From DASRDU01 sp035560235 (GTDB lineage: Bacteria > Acidobacteriota > Blastocatellia > RBC074), in assembly GCA_035560235.1 (NCBI GenBank), contig DATMAG010000042.1, forward strand, positions 1 through 40,234: a stretch of DNA of 40,234 nt, given 5' to 3'. The notes under the pieces are model-generated. The model was given only the letters and a program-made list of their open reading frames with translations, made no database searches and had not been told where the DNA came from. A program made the translations under genes and the position numbers. Below, one piece after another: positions 8,849 through 16,146 of this stretch (the stretch's first letter is position 1; every line of letters begins with the position of its first letter).

Positions 8849-9637
8849 TCAACTGAGCTGCTGCGCTTTCATCAGACTTCTCACCCGCTCCAGATCTTCA
8901 GGCGTGTCCACTCCGGGCGAGCGATGCGCGACCCTGACCACCCTGATCCTGCAGCCGTGTTCCAGCACGCGCAGTTGTTCGAGCGATTCAGCGCGTTCGA
9001 GCGGCGTTGATTCCCACCCGGCATACTTCAGCAGAAAGTCGCGGCGATAGACATACATTCCGGTGTGTTTGGCGAAAAGACTGAGCAGTTCGGGGCGGGC
9101 GCGCAGGGCAGCTTCAGACGAGCCGTGCGCGAGCGCATCAGCGCGCGGGAAGGGAATCGGCGAGCGCGAGAAATACAGGGCAAACCCGTCATTGTCGGTG
9201 ACAACCTTGACGACATTCAGATTGAGCAGGTCTTCAACTGACTCAATCGGCTCGCAGGTCGTCGCCATCAGCAGCGAAGTATCTTCAACGAGCGGCGCAA
9301 TCGCTGCTTCAATTGTCGCAGGCGCGATCAGCGGCTCATCGCCCTGAATGTTGACGATGATGTCAGCGTCAAGCTGCCCGGCAACTTCAGCCAGGCGGTC
9401 AGTGCCTGAGACGTGGGCGGGCGAAGTCATCATCGCTTCTTCACCGGCTGCAATTACTGCGTTCAGCACACGAACGTCATCAGTCGCGACGATGACACGA
9501 CTGATTGAGGCGACTTCCTTCGCGCGCTCGACAACGTGCAGGATCATCGGGCGACCCGCGATGTCAACGAGCGGTTTGCCGGGCAGCCGCGTCGAAGCAT
9601 AGCGGGCAGGAATGATGGCTGTGATTCGCTGATTCAT
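8849..9637 (-). CDS. kdsB: 3-deoxy-manno-octulosonate cytidylyltransferase (CMP-Kdo synthetase)
   Basis: Activates Kdo with CTP to CMP-Kdo for lipopolysaccharide inner-core synthesis in the cytoplasm, so the organism makes a Kdo-containing envelope. The 262-residue length is normal. Diagnostic motifs are the N-terminal nucleotide-binding IIPARYASTRLPGKPL, VIVATDD, SPAHVSGTDRLAE, VNIQGDEPLI, FSRSPIPFPR, the HTGMYVYRRDFLL segment and the substrate loop LERAESLEQLRVLEHG. I start at ATG 9637, which has GGGGAG upstream; the longer frame adds nine residues without support. It lies at the end of the minus-strand redox gene group but separated from it by a long hairpin (9669-9777), so it may be transcribed independently. 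Confidence 0.97.
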   Translation of the reverse strand: MNQRITAIIPARYASTRLPGKPLVDIAGRPMILHVVERAKEVASISRVIVATDDVRVLNAVIAAGEEAMMTSPAHVSGTDRLAEVAGQLDADIIVNIQGDEPLIAPATIEAAIAPLVEDTSLLMATTCEPIESVEDLLNLNVVKVVTDNDGFALYFSRSPIPFPRADALAHGSSEAALRARPELLSLFAKHTGMYVYRRDFLLKYAGWESTPLERAESLEQLRVLEHGCRIRVVRVAHRSPGVDTPEDLERVRSLMKAQQLS

Positions 9638-9668
9638 AGACTCCCCTGGAAGCGCATGATTCATCAGG

Positions 9669-9777
9669 AAGAAAGATGACGGAACAGACGGAATGAACGG
9701 AACAAACGAAACAAGCCCTGATGTCGTTCGTTAATTTTCGGCTGTTTCGTTTTTTTCCTTTGCTCCGCCATCTCTCA
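9669..9777. repeat. Interspersed hairpin repeat, family A copy 1
   Basis: An imperfect inverted repeat of about 110 bp. The left arm reads like AAGATGACGGAACAGACGGA and the right arm carries the inverse (GCTCCGCCATCTCTC), with inner CGGAACAAACGAAAC / GTTTCGTT matches. Two more copies lie at 10557-10669 and 12251-12366. It fills the gap between two minus-strand genes. Confidence 0.8.
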
Positions 9778-9794
9778 GCTCGGTTGCTCAGGGA

Positions 9795-10544
9795 TTATGG
9801 CACACGGCGGATGGTTTTCGGATCGGCGCGCAGGAAAAGCTGCGTGCCTTCTCTGACGACCTGACCGGTGATTTCCACGGGTTCAGCGATGTAATCAAGA
9901 ACTTCCTGATTGACCGGCTTGCCAGCCTCTGAAACAAGCAGCAGCGAGGCGGTCTTTCCCGCATCGTCATGCACAATGAGCATCGGCGGAATGCCGCCGC
10001 TGATGCAGCGCACAGCACAGTCGCGATGGACTTTGGTGCTGCCCGGATTCATCACGCCCGTCCAGCATTTGCTGTCCACGATTTCTCCGCTGAGCGTCTG
10101 TTTGCCGAGGTCTTCAGTTATTGTTCTGGTTGCAGGCGCATTGTTTACGGCAACAACGGAACCGGGCGCGACTTCGATCATCGAGATGTTGTCACGATAA
10201 ATCAGCGTGCCGCGCAGCTTCACCTGTCTGTTATCAAATCCGGCGAGCGCCGCTTCTGCCCCGTGCTTGCCTGTGCCAACCAGTGTGTAGCGCATCGGCG
10301 CTCCTTCACGACTGAGGATGAGCGCAGGATACGGTTCCAGTCTCACAGTGCCTTCAAACTCCCGCTCGTGCCCGAATTCAAAGACCGCCGCCGGAAAGCG
10401 ATGCTGACCGAAAACCAGCACGAGCGCAGTCAGCGCCGCAATCAGCAGCAGGACAACAATGACGCGACGCGCGAACACGGCCAGTTGTGACGGAGCCTGC
10501 GGCAGATACCCCACATAAAACTCTTCGTTCTCTCGTTCAGTCAT
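9795..10544 (-). CDS. Membrane-anchored Cys-containing protein of the ferric-reductase/Rieske unit
   Basis: A 249-residue protein that I cannot assign to a characterised family. One transmembrane helix (about residues 27-45, VIVVLLLIAALTALVLVF) anchors a soluble domain, probably periplasmic. The first half has small beta-rich segments (FEGTVRLEPYPALIL, VKLRGTLIYRD). The second half has the notable block GEIVDSKCWTGVMNPG...VHRDCAVRCISGGIPP, with three cysteines and a histidine that could bind a metal or form a disulfide, followed by an OB-like stretch (EPVEITGQVVREG). It follows the membrane Rieske gene, separated by a family A hairpin. Context suggests an accessory of that redox protein (inference). 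Confidence 0.7.
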   Translation of the reverse strand: MTERENEEFYVGYLPQAPSQLAVFARRVIVVLLLIAALTALVLVFGQHRFPAAVFEFGHEREFEGTVRLEPYPALILSREGAPMRYTLVGTGKHGAEAALAGFDNRQVKLRGTLIYRDNISMIEVAPGSVVAVNNAPATRTITEDLGKQTLSGEIVDSKCWTGVMNPGSTKVHRDCAVRCISGGIPPMLIVHDDAGKTASLLLVSEAGKPVNQEVLDYIAEPVEITGQVVREGTQLFLRADPKTIRRVP

Positions 10545-10556
10545 GATGGATTCTCA

Positions 10557-10669
10557 GAAAGAGAGATGACGGAACAAACGAAAGGAACGGAACAGCCGAA
10601 AATCATGGAGAAGCCTTCAGATTTCTTTCAGTGTGTTCTGTTATTTCCGTTTGTTGCGTTATCTCTCTT
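10557..10669. repeat. Interspersed hairpin repeat, family A copy 2
   Basis: The left end AGAGAGATGACGGAACAAACG and the right end with inverse sense (CCGTTTGTTGCGTTATCTCTC) form an imperfect inverted repeat with a loop of roughly 40 nt. The right edge nearly touches the stop codon of the membrane Rieske gene at 10676. It separates that gene from the Cys-containing gene below it. Confidence 0.82.
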
Positions 10670-10675
10670 GATCCT

Positions 10676-11719
10676 TCATTCACCGGCGCTCACTTTCGCC
10701 GGTTCGGTGTATGTGCCGGGCGGCAGCGGTTTCGGATCGAGCAGCACGCGGCCATTGACGACTTTGACTCTGAAGGTCGGCACCTTTTCAGTGAAGGGCG
10801 GCGGCGAGGTGCCTGAATCGGGGCGGTACTGATAACCGTGCCAGGGACAGGTCACGCAGCCGTCAATGATCCGGCCTTCGCCGAGCGGGCCGTTCTGATG
10901 CTGACAGACGTTTGAAATGGCCGACACCCTGCCGTCGTATTTGAAGATTGCCACGCGCTCGCCTGACACAGTGGCAATGCAGGCGCGGTTGTTCGGAATT
11001 TCAGCGACTGAACAGACATCCACGAGTCCTTCATCATTCTTTCTGGTCAGCGGCTCATCAGTCCTTCGTTCACGCTGCGCGGCGGCGAGGTGCAGCGACA
11101 GCACGGTTGCCATCCCCAGGCCGAGCGCCGCCGCGAGAAGCGGACTCGTTTCGCTTTGCAGCGCGCCGAGCGTGACGTGCGCCACGAGCAGTCCGTAAGC
11201 GGGATAGACAAGCATGTGCAGCCGCTTCCAGACCGGCGCAGTCAGATTGTTGAGCCAGAAATCGTGACTCGTCGCTGCCATCAGAAAAAGAATGACAAGC
11301 GCGGCCAGGCCGAGCTGCTGAAACGGAAAGTTCGCGAGGCTCAGGTAGCGCGTGTTGCTCACAAGCAGACTGACAAGCGGATTGACGTTGCCGAGCGCGT
11401 GAAACTGAATGAGCGCAAAACCGCCGTGCGCAAGGCCGAGGATGAATGTCGTCACTCCGAGGTGACGGCGGTTGTAGAGCAGCGGCAGAAAGCGCCGGTT
11501 CAGACGGCAGAGCGGCCCGATGCATAAAACCACGTGCAGCAGCAGCAGCGCGCAGGTGCCGAAGCCGCGAATCAGCAGCGTCTCAATCGTCGCATTCGGA
11601 TGCACGAGCGCGCCGAGGCCGACAAACAGCGCCAGATACAGTGCAATGCCCGCCACCATCACCAGATCATAAATTCGTTTCTGCCGGTTCCAGCCGACGG
11701 CGACGTAAGTGTGACTCAT
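10676..11719 (-). CDS. Ferric-reductase-like transmembrane protein fused to a Rieske [2Fe-2S] domain
   Basis: A 347-residue fusion. Residues about 15-225 are a six-helix ferric-reductase-like haem-b domain, with candidate haem histidines in LLLHVVLC, LGLAHGGFALIQFH, KRLHMLVYP and LLVAHVTLG. Residues about 245-335 are a Rieske domain with both ligand pairs, CQHQNGPLG and CPWHGYQYRP. The protein should pass electrons between a soluble cluster and membrane haem; donor and acceptor are unknown. I chose ATG 11719 because GAGGAAC lies upstream and it overlaps the stop of the upstream micro-gene as ATGA. The long frame to 11920 simply reads through that other gene. The fusion order (membrane part first, Rieske last) and the micro-protein partners suggest a dedicated complex. 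Confidence 0.88.
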   Translation of the reverse strand: MSHTYVAVGWNRQKRIYDLVMVAGIALYLALFVGLGALVHPNATIETLLIRGFGTCALLLLHVVLCIGPLCRLNRRFLPLLYNRRHLGVTTFILGLAHGGFALIQFHALGNVNPLVSLLVSNTRYLSLANFPFQQLGLAALVILFLMAATSHDFWLNNLTAPVWKRLHMLVYPAYGLLVAHVTLGALQSETSPLLAAALGLGMATVLSLHLAAAQRERRTDEPLTRKNDEGLVDVCSVAEIPNNRACIATVSGERVAIFKYDGRVSAISNVCQHQNGPLGEGRIIDGCVTCPWHGYQYRPDSGTSPPPFTEKVPTFRVKVVNGRVLLDPKPLPPGTYTEPAKVSAGE

Positions 11720-11886
11720 GGCACAGTTCCTCTGACGGGCTGCGGCGTGGTCTGCCACTGATCGGGTATGCGTCTGACTGCCGGAACGGACTGCCGGTAA
11801 AGCAGGCTGCAGATGAACAGCAGCGGCAGCACGATTGCCAGCAGGATGAAGATCAGGCGATGACGTTGTCTGAGCGGGCGAATCAT
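11716..11886 (-). CDS. Micro-protein with one transmembrane helix, coupled to the Rieske gene
   Basis: A 56-residue gene found by reading the gap between its neighbours. It starts with MIRPLRQRHRLIFILLAIVL and has one strong membrane helix (about residues 11-28) preceded by a basic stretch (positive-inside), then a short polar tail with RQSVPAVRRIPDQW. Its ATG (11884-11886) overlaps the stop of the 84-residue gene upstream, and its stop overlaps the ATG of the ferric-reductase/Rieske gene, both as ATGA. The double overlap is strong evidence that it is translated and that the three products are made in a fixed ratio. No known family is recognised; a subunit or assembly role is inference. Confidence 0.78.
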   Translation of the reverse strand: MIRPLRQRHRLIFILLAIVLPLLFICSLLYRQSVPAVRRIPDQWQTTPQPVRGTVP

Positions 11887-12137
11887 CTCTGCATCTCCTG
11901 CGCGGCATCACGATGTGCATTGTGTTCGCGTGGTGGCGCGCCGTTCATCCAGCGCAATGCCAGCACAGGCCACAAAGCCGCCGCGCCCGGCACAATCAGC
12001 AGGCGAAACCCGAACCCCGCACCGCGTGCCGCCGAATCGAGACGGCTGATGCCGACCGTGACGAAGATGAGCGCAAACAGCGCACCGATGATGAGGTAAA
12101 TGATGAAGATTGTGACAAACCATTCAGCCAGTAACAT
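11883..12137 (-). CDS. Small two-helix membrane protein, first gene of the redox operon
   Basis: An 84-residue hydrophobic protein with two predicted membrane helices: WFVTIFIIYLIIGALFALIF (about 6-27) and FRLLIVPGAAALWPVLALRW (about 43-63). A short Arg/Gly loop lies between them and a polar tail follows. ATG 12137 is preceded by GGAGG at good spacing (GGAGGCAATGTC then ATG). The stop overlaps the next start (ATGA), making three coupled genes: 84 aa, 56 aa and the ferric-reductase/Rieske protein. I do not recognise a named family. Being first, it should carry the operon promoter in the gap before polA. Confidence 0.82.
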   Translation of the reverse strand: MLLAEWFVTIFIIYLIIGALFALIFVTVGISRLDSAARGAGFGFRLLIVPGAAALWPVLALRWMNGAPPREHNAHRDAAQEMQR

Positions 12138-12250
12138 GACATTGCCTCCGGCTCACAGCCTGCTCTGGTCGTGGAATCCTGACTGATGGGTATTTTATTC
12201 CATTCCTTCCAGAACAAAATCAGAACCGACAGCCGCAACGCACTGGCATT

Positions 12251-12366
12251 GGAAAAGAGAGAGTACGGAACAAACGAAAATAACGGAACAGACGGAACAG
12301 GCAGACTGGGTTCAGGGCTGTTCCGTCTGTTCCGTTATTTTCGTTTGCTGCGGTCATCTCTCTTCC
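12251..12366. repeat. Interspersed hairpin repeat, family A copy 3 (best preserved)
   Basis: The strongest inverted repeat of the family. Perfect arms of 29 bp (left 12272-12300, beginning AAACGAAAATAACGG; right 12318-12346) enclose a 17-nt loop. The pairing extends outward imperfectly to GAAAAGAGAGAG on the left and CATCTCTCTTCC on the right. No open frame crosses it. Size and structure fit a small non-coding repeat of REP or MITE type. Confidence 0.88.
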
Positions 12367-12406
12367 TGTCAGCGAGTCTGACCTCATCTCTGAATACTTC
12401 GCTTTC

Positions 12407-12436
12407 TTGACCTGCTTTCGATCTCTCAAAGATAAT
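12407..12436 (+). promoter_or_regulatory. Sigma-70-type promoter for polA
   Basis: TTGACC (12407-12412), an 18-nt spacer and GATAAT (12431-12436). Transcription would begin about 7 nt later, at or next to the polA ATG (12444). There is no Shine-Dalgarno sequence in the seven bases between, so the mRNA is probably leaderless. Confidence 0.55.
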
Positions 12437-12443
12437 CCGGTGC

Positions 12444-15113
12444 ATGCCAGACAAAAAACGCCTTTTTCTCGTTGATGGGATGTCGAATATCTTTCGCGCA
12501 TATTACGCCGTGCGCGGCGGGCTGTCGAATTCGCGCGGGGTGCCGACCAATGCGATCTTCGGGTTTACGATGATGCTGCGGCGGCTGCTCAGTCATCACC
12601 GGCCTGATTACATCGGCGTCGTTCTCGATTCAAAGGAGAAGACCTTTCGCCACGACTCCTATGAACATTACAAGGCCAACCGCACCGAGATGCCCGACGA
12701 TCTGGCGGCGCAGTTGCCCTATATTCAGCGCGTCTGCGATGCGTTTCGCGTGCCGGTGCTGCGGCTGGCGCGGTACGAGGCCGATGATCTGATCGGGACG
12801 CTGGCCTGCCGGGCCGCAGCGGAAGGCCTGCAGGCTGTCATCGTGTCGAGCGACAAGGATCTCTGTCAGCTGGTGCGCGATGCTGAAATCGTCGTTCTGA
12901 AAGAAGGCAAAAACGGCGAGGAATGGTTTGATGAAGAGGGCGTCAAAAAACGCCTCGGCGTCAGGCCCGATCAGGTGGTTGATCTGCTCGGGCTGATGGG
13001 CGATTCATCAGACAACATTCCGGGCGCGCCGGGCATTGGCGAAAAGGGCGCAGTGCAGATCATCGAACAGTTCGGCTCCATCGAGGCCGCGCTCGCCGGA
13101 TGGGAAGAGGTAAAGAAGAAGACCTATCGCGAATCGCTGCGCGACAACGCCGCGCTGATCCGGCAGTCGCGCGAACTGGCGCGGATTGACTGCAACGCTC
13201 CGGTCAAACTTGATCTGAAAGCGCTCGAAACCGAAGAGCCGGATGCGAAGCTCGCCTATGAACTCTTCTCGGAACTCGAATTTCAGGCGCTCTCGCGCGA
13301 ATTCGTGGGCGCGGCCCGGCAGAGCGGCGCAGTCGCTGAGGTCAGACCGGGCGTGGGCGGCGCGGTGAAATACCGCACGCTCACGCGCACCGATGAACTG
13401 CGCAAGCTGGCCAATTCACTTTTTGCCAAAGACCGCGTGGCCTTTGCGCTCGCCGAAGCTGAGAAGCCGGAACGCGGTCTGTTTGCCGACGATCAGTTGC
13501 GCATTGCGGGCGTCGCGTTCTCGACGACGCGCGGCGTGGCCGATTACTTCGATCTGGCGAACTGCGATGACCGCGCCGCCGCGCTTGAAATTCTCCGTGA
13601 GATTTTTGACAACGGGCTGCTCGAAAAATCGGTTCACGATCTGAAGCGGGCGATGACCGTGACTTGCGACCTGAACTTCAGATTCGAGAATGTGACCGAT
13701 GACACGCTGCTCCAGGCCTATCTGCTCGATCCTGAACGCACGAGTTATCCGCTCCCGCTGCTTGCAAAGGAGTATCTCGGCATCGAGGCCGAAATGCCCG
13801 AAGGCGTGGCCGGGCGGGTGGCTCAGGCTGCTGATTTCACGGGGCAGCTGGCCGATGCGCTCAATGCGCGGATTGACAGCGAATCGCTCGACCTCGTCTA
13901 TCGCAACATCGAACTGCCGCTCGTGCCGATTCTCTACGGGATGGAGCAGGCTGGCTTTCGCGTTGACACACAGGTGCTGGCCGAAATCTCGGTCGAGATG
14001 GAACGGGAGATGGCGCGGCTGGCGCAGAAGATCTATGAACTCGCGGGCGAGGAGTTCAACATCAACTCGCCATCGCAGCTCGGCGAGATTTTCGAGAAGC
14101 TCAACTTTGAAGTCTCGCGCCGCACTTCGACCGGCAGGATTTCAACGAGCCGCGACATTCTCGAAGAGCTGGCGACAAGGTACGAACTGCCGCGACAGAT
14201 CATCGAATACCGCGAACTGGCCAAGCTCAAGGGCACGTATGTTGATGCCTTCCCGAAACTGATCAGCCCGCGCGACGGGCGCATTCACACGACGCTCAAT
14301 CAGACCGTCGCGGCAACGGGCCGGCTGAGCAGCACTGAACCCAACCTGCAGAACATTCCGATTCGCACTGAAATGGGCCGCCGCATTCGCCGCGCCTTCA
14401 TTCCGGCTGATAATTGCGTGCTGCTTTCGGCAGATTATTCGCAGATCGAACTGCGTCTGCTTGCGCACATCACCCGCGATGAGGCGATGCTCGAAGCCTT
14501 TCGCAAGGGCGAGGACATTCACGCGCACACGGCCCGCGCCGTTTTTGGCGCAAAGACTCCCGCCGAACTGCGCGAAAAACGGCGCGTCGCCAAGATCGTC
14601 AACTTCGGCATCGCTTACGTGATCGGCGCTTTCGGCCTGGCGCAGCGCGTCGGCATCTCGCGCGCCGAAGCGAAGAAGGTGATCGAGGATTACTACCGCA
14701 CCTACACGGGCGTGAAAAAGTATATGGACGAAATGCCGGACAAGGTGCGCGAAGAGAACGGCGTGGTTCGTTCGATCTTTGGCCGGATTCGGCGCATTCC
14801 CGACGTAAACAACAAAAACGGCAACCTGCGCGCCCGCGCCGAACGCGAAGCCGTGAATATGCCGATGCAGGGTTCCGCGAGCGACATCGTGAAGCTGGCG
14901 ATGCTCAGGGTTGATGAAGCCTTGCGCCACGCAAAACTCAGCGCGCGGATGATCCTTCAGGTTCACGATGAACTCGTCTTTGAAGTCCCCGAGTCAGAAG
15001 TCGAACGCACTCGTCAGGTCGTGAAGGAGGCAATGGAACACGCCGCAACGATTGATGTGCCGCTCGATGTCGAGCTTGGAGTCGGGAAGAACTGGATGGA
15101 TGCGAAGCCGTAG
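12444..15113 (+). CDS. polA: DNA polymerase I, proofreading site degenerate
   Basis: An 889-residue family A polymerase for Okazaki-fragment processing and repair. The 5'-3' exonuclease occupies about 1-290 (FLVDGMSNIFRAYYA, YEADDLIGTLA, SSDKDLCQL, MGDSSDNIPGAPGIGEKGA). The 3'-5' exonuclease region (about 310-480) is present as a fold, but the first DxE motif reads FALAEA around 334-339 and the last motif reads SYPLPLL around 434-440, so the catalytic acidic residues are missing; proofreading is probably lost, as in Taq-type enzymes. The polymerase domain is intact: motif A DYSQIELR (664-671), motif B R713, K717, F721, Y725, and motif C VHDE (840-843). One oddity is Val726 after the motif B tyrosine, where the family usually has Gly. 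The first ATG is used, without a Shine-Dalgarno. Confidence 0.97.
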   Translation: MPDKKRLFLVDGMSNIFRAYYAVRGGLSNSRGVPTNAIFGFTMMLRRLLSHHRPDYIGVVLDSKEKTFRHDSYEHYKANRTEMPDDLAAQLPYIQRVCDAFRVPVLRLARYEADDLIGTLACRAAAEGLQAVIVSSDKDLCQLVRDAEIVVLKEGKNGEEWFDEEGVKKRLGVRPDQVVDLLGLMGDSSDNIPGAPGIGEKGAVQIIEQFGSIEAALAGWEEVKKKTYRESLRDNAALIRQSRELARIDCNAPVKLDLKALETEEPDAKLAYELFSELEFQALSREFVGAARQSGAVAEVRPGVGGAVKYRTLTRTDELRKLANSLFAKDRVAFALAEAEKPERGLFADDQLRIAGVAFSTTRGVADYFDLANCDDRAAALEILREIFDNGLLEKSVHDLKRAMTVTCDLNFRFENVTDDTLLQAYLLDPERTSYPLPLLAKEYLGIEAEMPEGVAGRVAQAADFTGQLADALNARIDSESLDLVYRNIELPLVPILYGMEQAGFRVDTQVLAEISVEMEREMARLAQKIYELAGEEFNINSPSQLGEIFEKLNFEVSRRTSTGRISTSRDILEELATRYELPRQIIEYRELAKLKGTYVDAFPKLISPRDGRIHTTLNQTVAATGRLSSTEPNLQNIPIRTEMGRRIRRAFIPADNCVLLSADYSQIELRLLAHITRDEAMLEAFRKGEDIHAHTARAVFGAKTPAELREKRRVAKIVNFGIAYVIGAFGLAQRVGISRAEAKKVIEDYYRTYTGVKKYMDEMPDKVREENGVVRSIFGRIRRIPDVNNKNGNLRARAEREAVNMPMQGSASDIVKLAMLRVDEALRHAKLSARMILQVHDELVFEVPESEVERTRQVVKEAMEHAATIDVPLDVELGVGKNWMDAKP

Positions 15114-15155
15114 AGGCAGGCGATATACTTGTCATACGAAACGAGGTGATCAGGG

Positions 15156-15518
15156 ATGACAGTCATTTCCATCTTTTCTGAAAACAGTCAGGCAGGCGAA
15201 ACCATCTGGCGGGCGATGGCAGGAGCGAAGGAGTCAGTGGGAAAGACCGCAGGAGAGGCGCTCGACGGGCTGACAAAGCTGATGGGGACGGAAATCAGCG
15301 CCGCTCAGTTCATCGTCCAGCCGGTGCAGGCGGATCAGTTTTATACCGCCGGACAGCAACGAAGGCTGGCTGAACTGATGGCTCGCTGGCGTGACGCCAG
15401 AGATCAGCGCAGACAGTTGCCGCCGGAAGAATTTGCTGAACTGGAAGCTCTGATCGAAGCCGAGCTGGAAGGCTCAGCGCGACGTGCTGAGGCAATGCGC
15501 CAGGATCAGATCTCATGA
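15156..15518 (+). CDS. Uncharacterised small protein paired with HNH endonuclease
   Basis: A 120-residue soluble protein that I do not recognise. The N-terminal half has small helices rich in Ala/Gly (WRAMAGAKESVGKTAGEALDGL). The second half is strongly charged and probably helical (RRLAELMARWRDARDQRRQ, then EEFAELEALIEAELEGSARRAEAM), with a pattern fitting a coiled coil. It ends in ATGA overlap with the HNH gene, which indicates translational coupling and a joint role. Its start is 42 nt after polA; ATG 15156 follows an AGGTGATCAGGG stretch. The pair arrangement (helical small protein, then nuclease) resembles toxin-antitoxin layout, but the evidence is only organisational. Confidence 0.72.
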   Translation: MTVISIFSENSQAGETIWRAMAGAKESVGKTAGEALDGLTKLMGTEISAAQFIVQPVQADQFYTAGQQRRLAELMARWRDARDQRRQLPPEEFAELEALIEAELEGSARRAEAMRQDQIS

Positions 15519-15916
15519 GCCGGGATTACTACTTCGTCGCCTGGCGGGCAGCAAACCGCTGTGAATATTGTCGCGCCCCGGAAGTCGCCTTCAATTTCCC
15601 TTTCGAGGTCGAACACATCATTCCGCTCTCTCGCGAAGGAAGTCAGGAAGATGGAAACCTTGCGCTCTCCTGCCGCTCCTGTAACGTTTTCAAGTCGGAT
15701 TGCCTCACGGGTTTTGACGAGATGACACAAAGCGAAGCGCAACTGTTCCATCCACGGCTTGATCGCTGGGATGAGCATTTTCAGGTGAACCTGGCGACCG
15801 GAATGATTGAGGGTCTGACCGCCGCTGGGCGCGCAACTGCAGCGTGTCTGCGGATGAACAGCACATCGCAGGTGCGAGCGCGCCTGCAATGGATCAGATT
15901 CGGCCTTTTTCCCTGA
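15515..15916 (+). CDS. HNH endonuclease
   Basis: A 133-residue zinc-binding nuclease. The HNH core is complete: CEYCRAP (first zinc pair, around residues 16-19), VEHIIPLSREGSQEDGNLAL with the catalytic His of EHI and the Asn of GNLAL, and CRSCNVFKSD (second zinc pair plus the terminal N-x-x-K). The C-terminal 60 residues (FHPRLDRWDEHFQV) form the extension typical of stand-alone HNH proteins found in cyanobacteria and other environmental bacteria. Its start overlaps the stop of the previous gene (ATGA). There is no restriction-modification, intein or phage gene nearby, so its biological target is unknown. Confidence 0.92.
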   Translation: MSRDYYFVAWRAANRCEYCRAPEVAFNFPFEVEHIIPLSREGSQEDGNLALSCRSCNVFKSDCLTGFDEMTQSEAQLFHPRLDRWDEHFQVNLATGMIEGLTAAGRATAACLRMNSTSQVRARLQWIRFGLFP

Positions 15917-16146
15917 ACTGCAGATGAGAAGGCGCATAAATACGTGCCGCCTGAAGTTCCCTGCTGCTGCCAGCCCGGCCAGTCGTGCTGAAAAATCCGG
16001 GATCTGTGTCGGTCAGTCCTGCAGGGCATAATTTCGTGTTACACTGTCGTCACTTCTCCCTCCCCTGGGATTAAGAAAGTACATTCAGAGACGACCCGGC
16101 CCGAAACGCTGGTGCGAGGCTGTGGCACGCGAAAGGACAGGTGCTG

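Larger units (their letters stand above)
12138..12443. other. Divergent intergenic region between redox operon and polA
   Basis: Holds the leader of the minus-strand redox operon, the family A hairpin copy 3 (12251-12366) in the middle, and the polA promoter next to its start codon. No gene is seen. Confidence 0.7.

Noticed and set aside
9669..12366. CRISPR array suggested by repeated elements
   Set aside because: Copies are about 110 bp, 0.9-1.7 kb apart, self-complementary and separated by genes; there are no regular spacers or cas genes.
15515..15916. HNH gene as part of a group II intron, phage or restriction system
   Set aside because: No reverse transcriptase, terminase, methyltransferase or integrase is near it.
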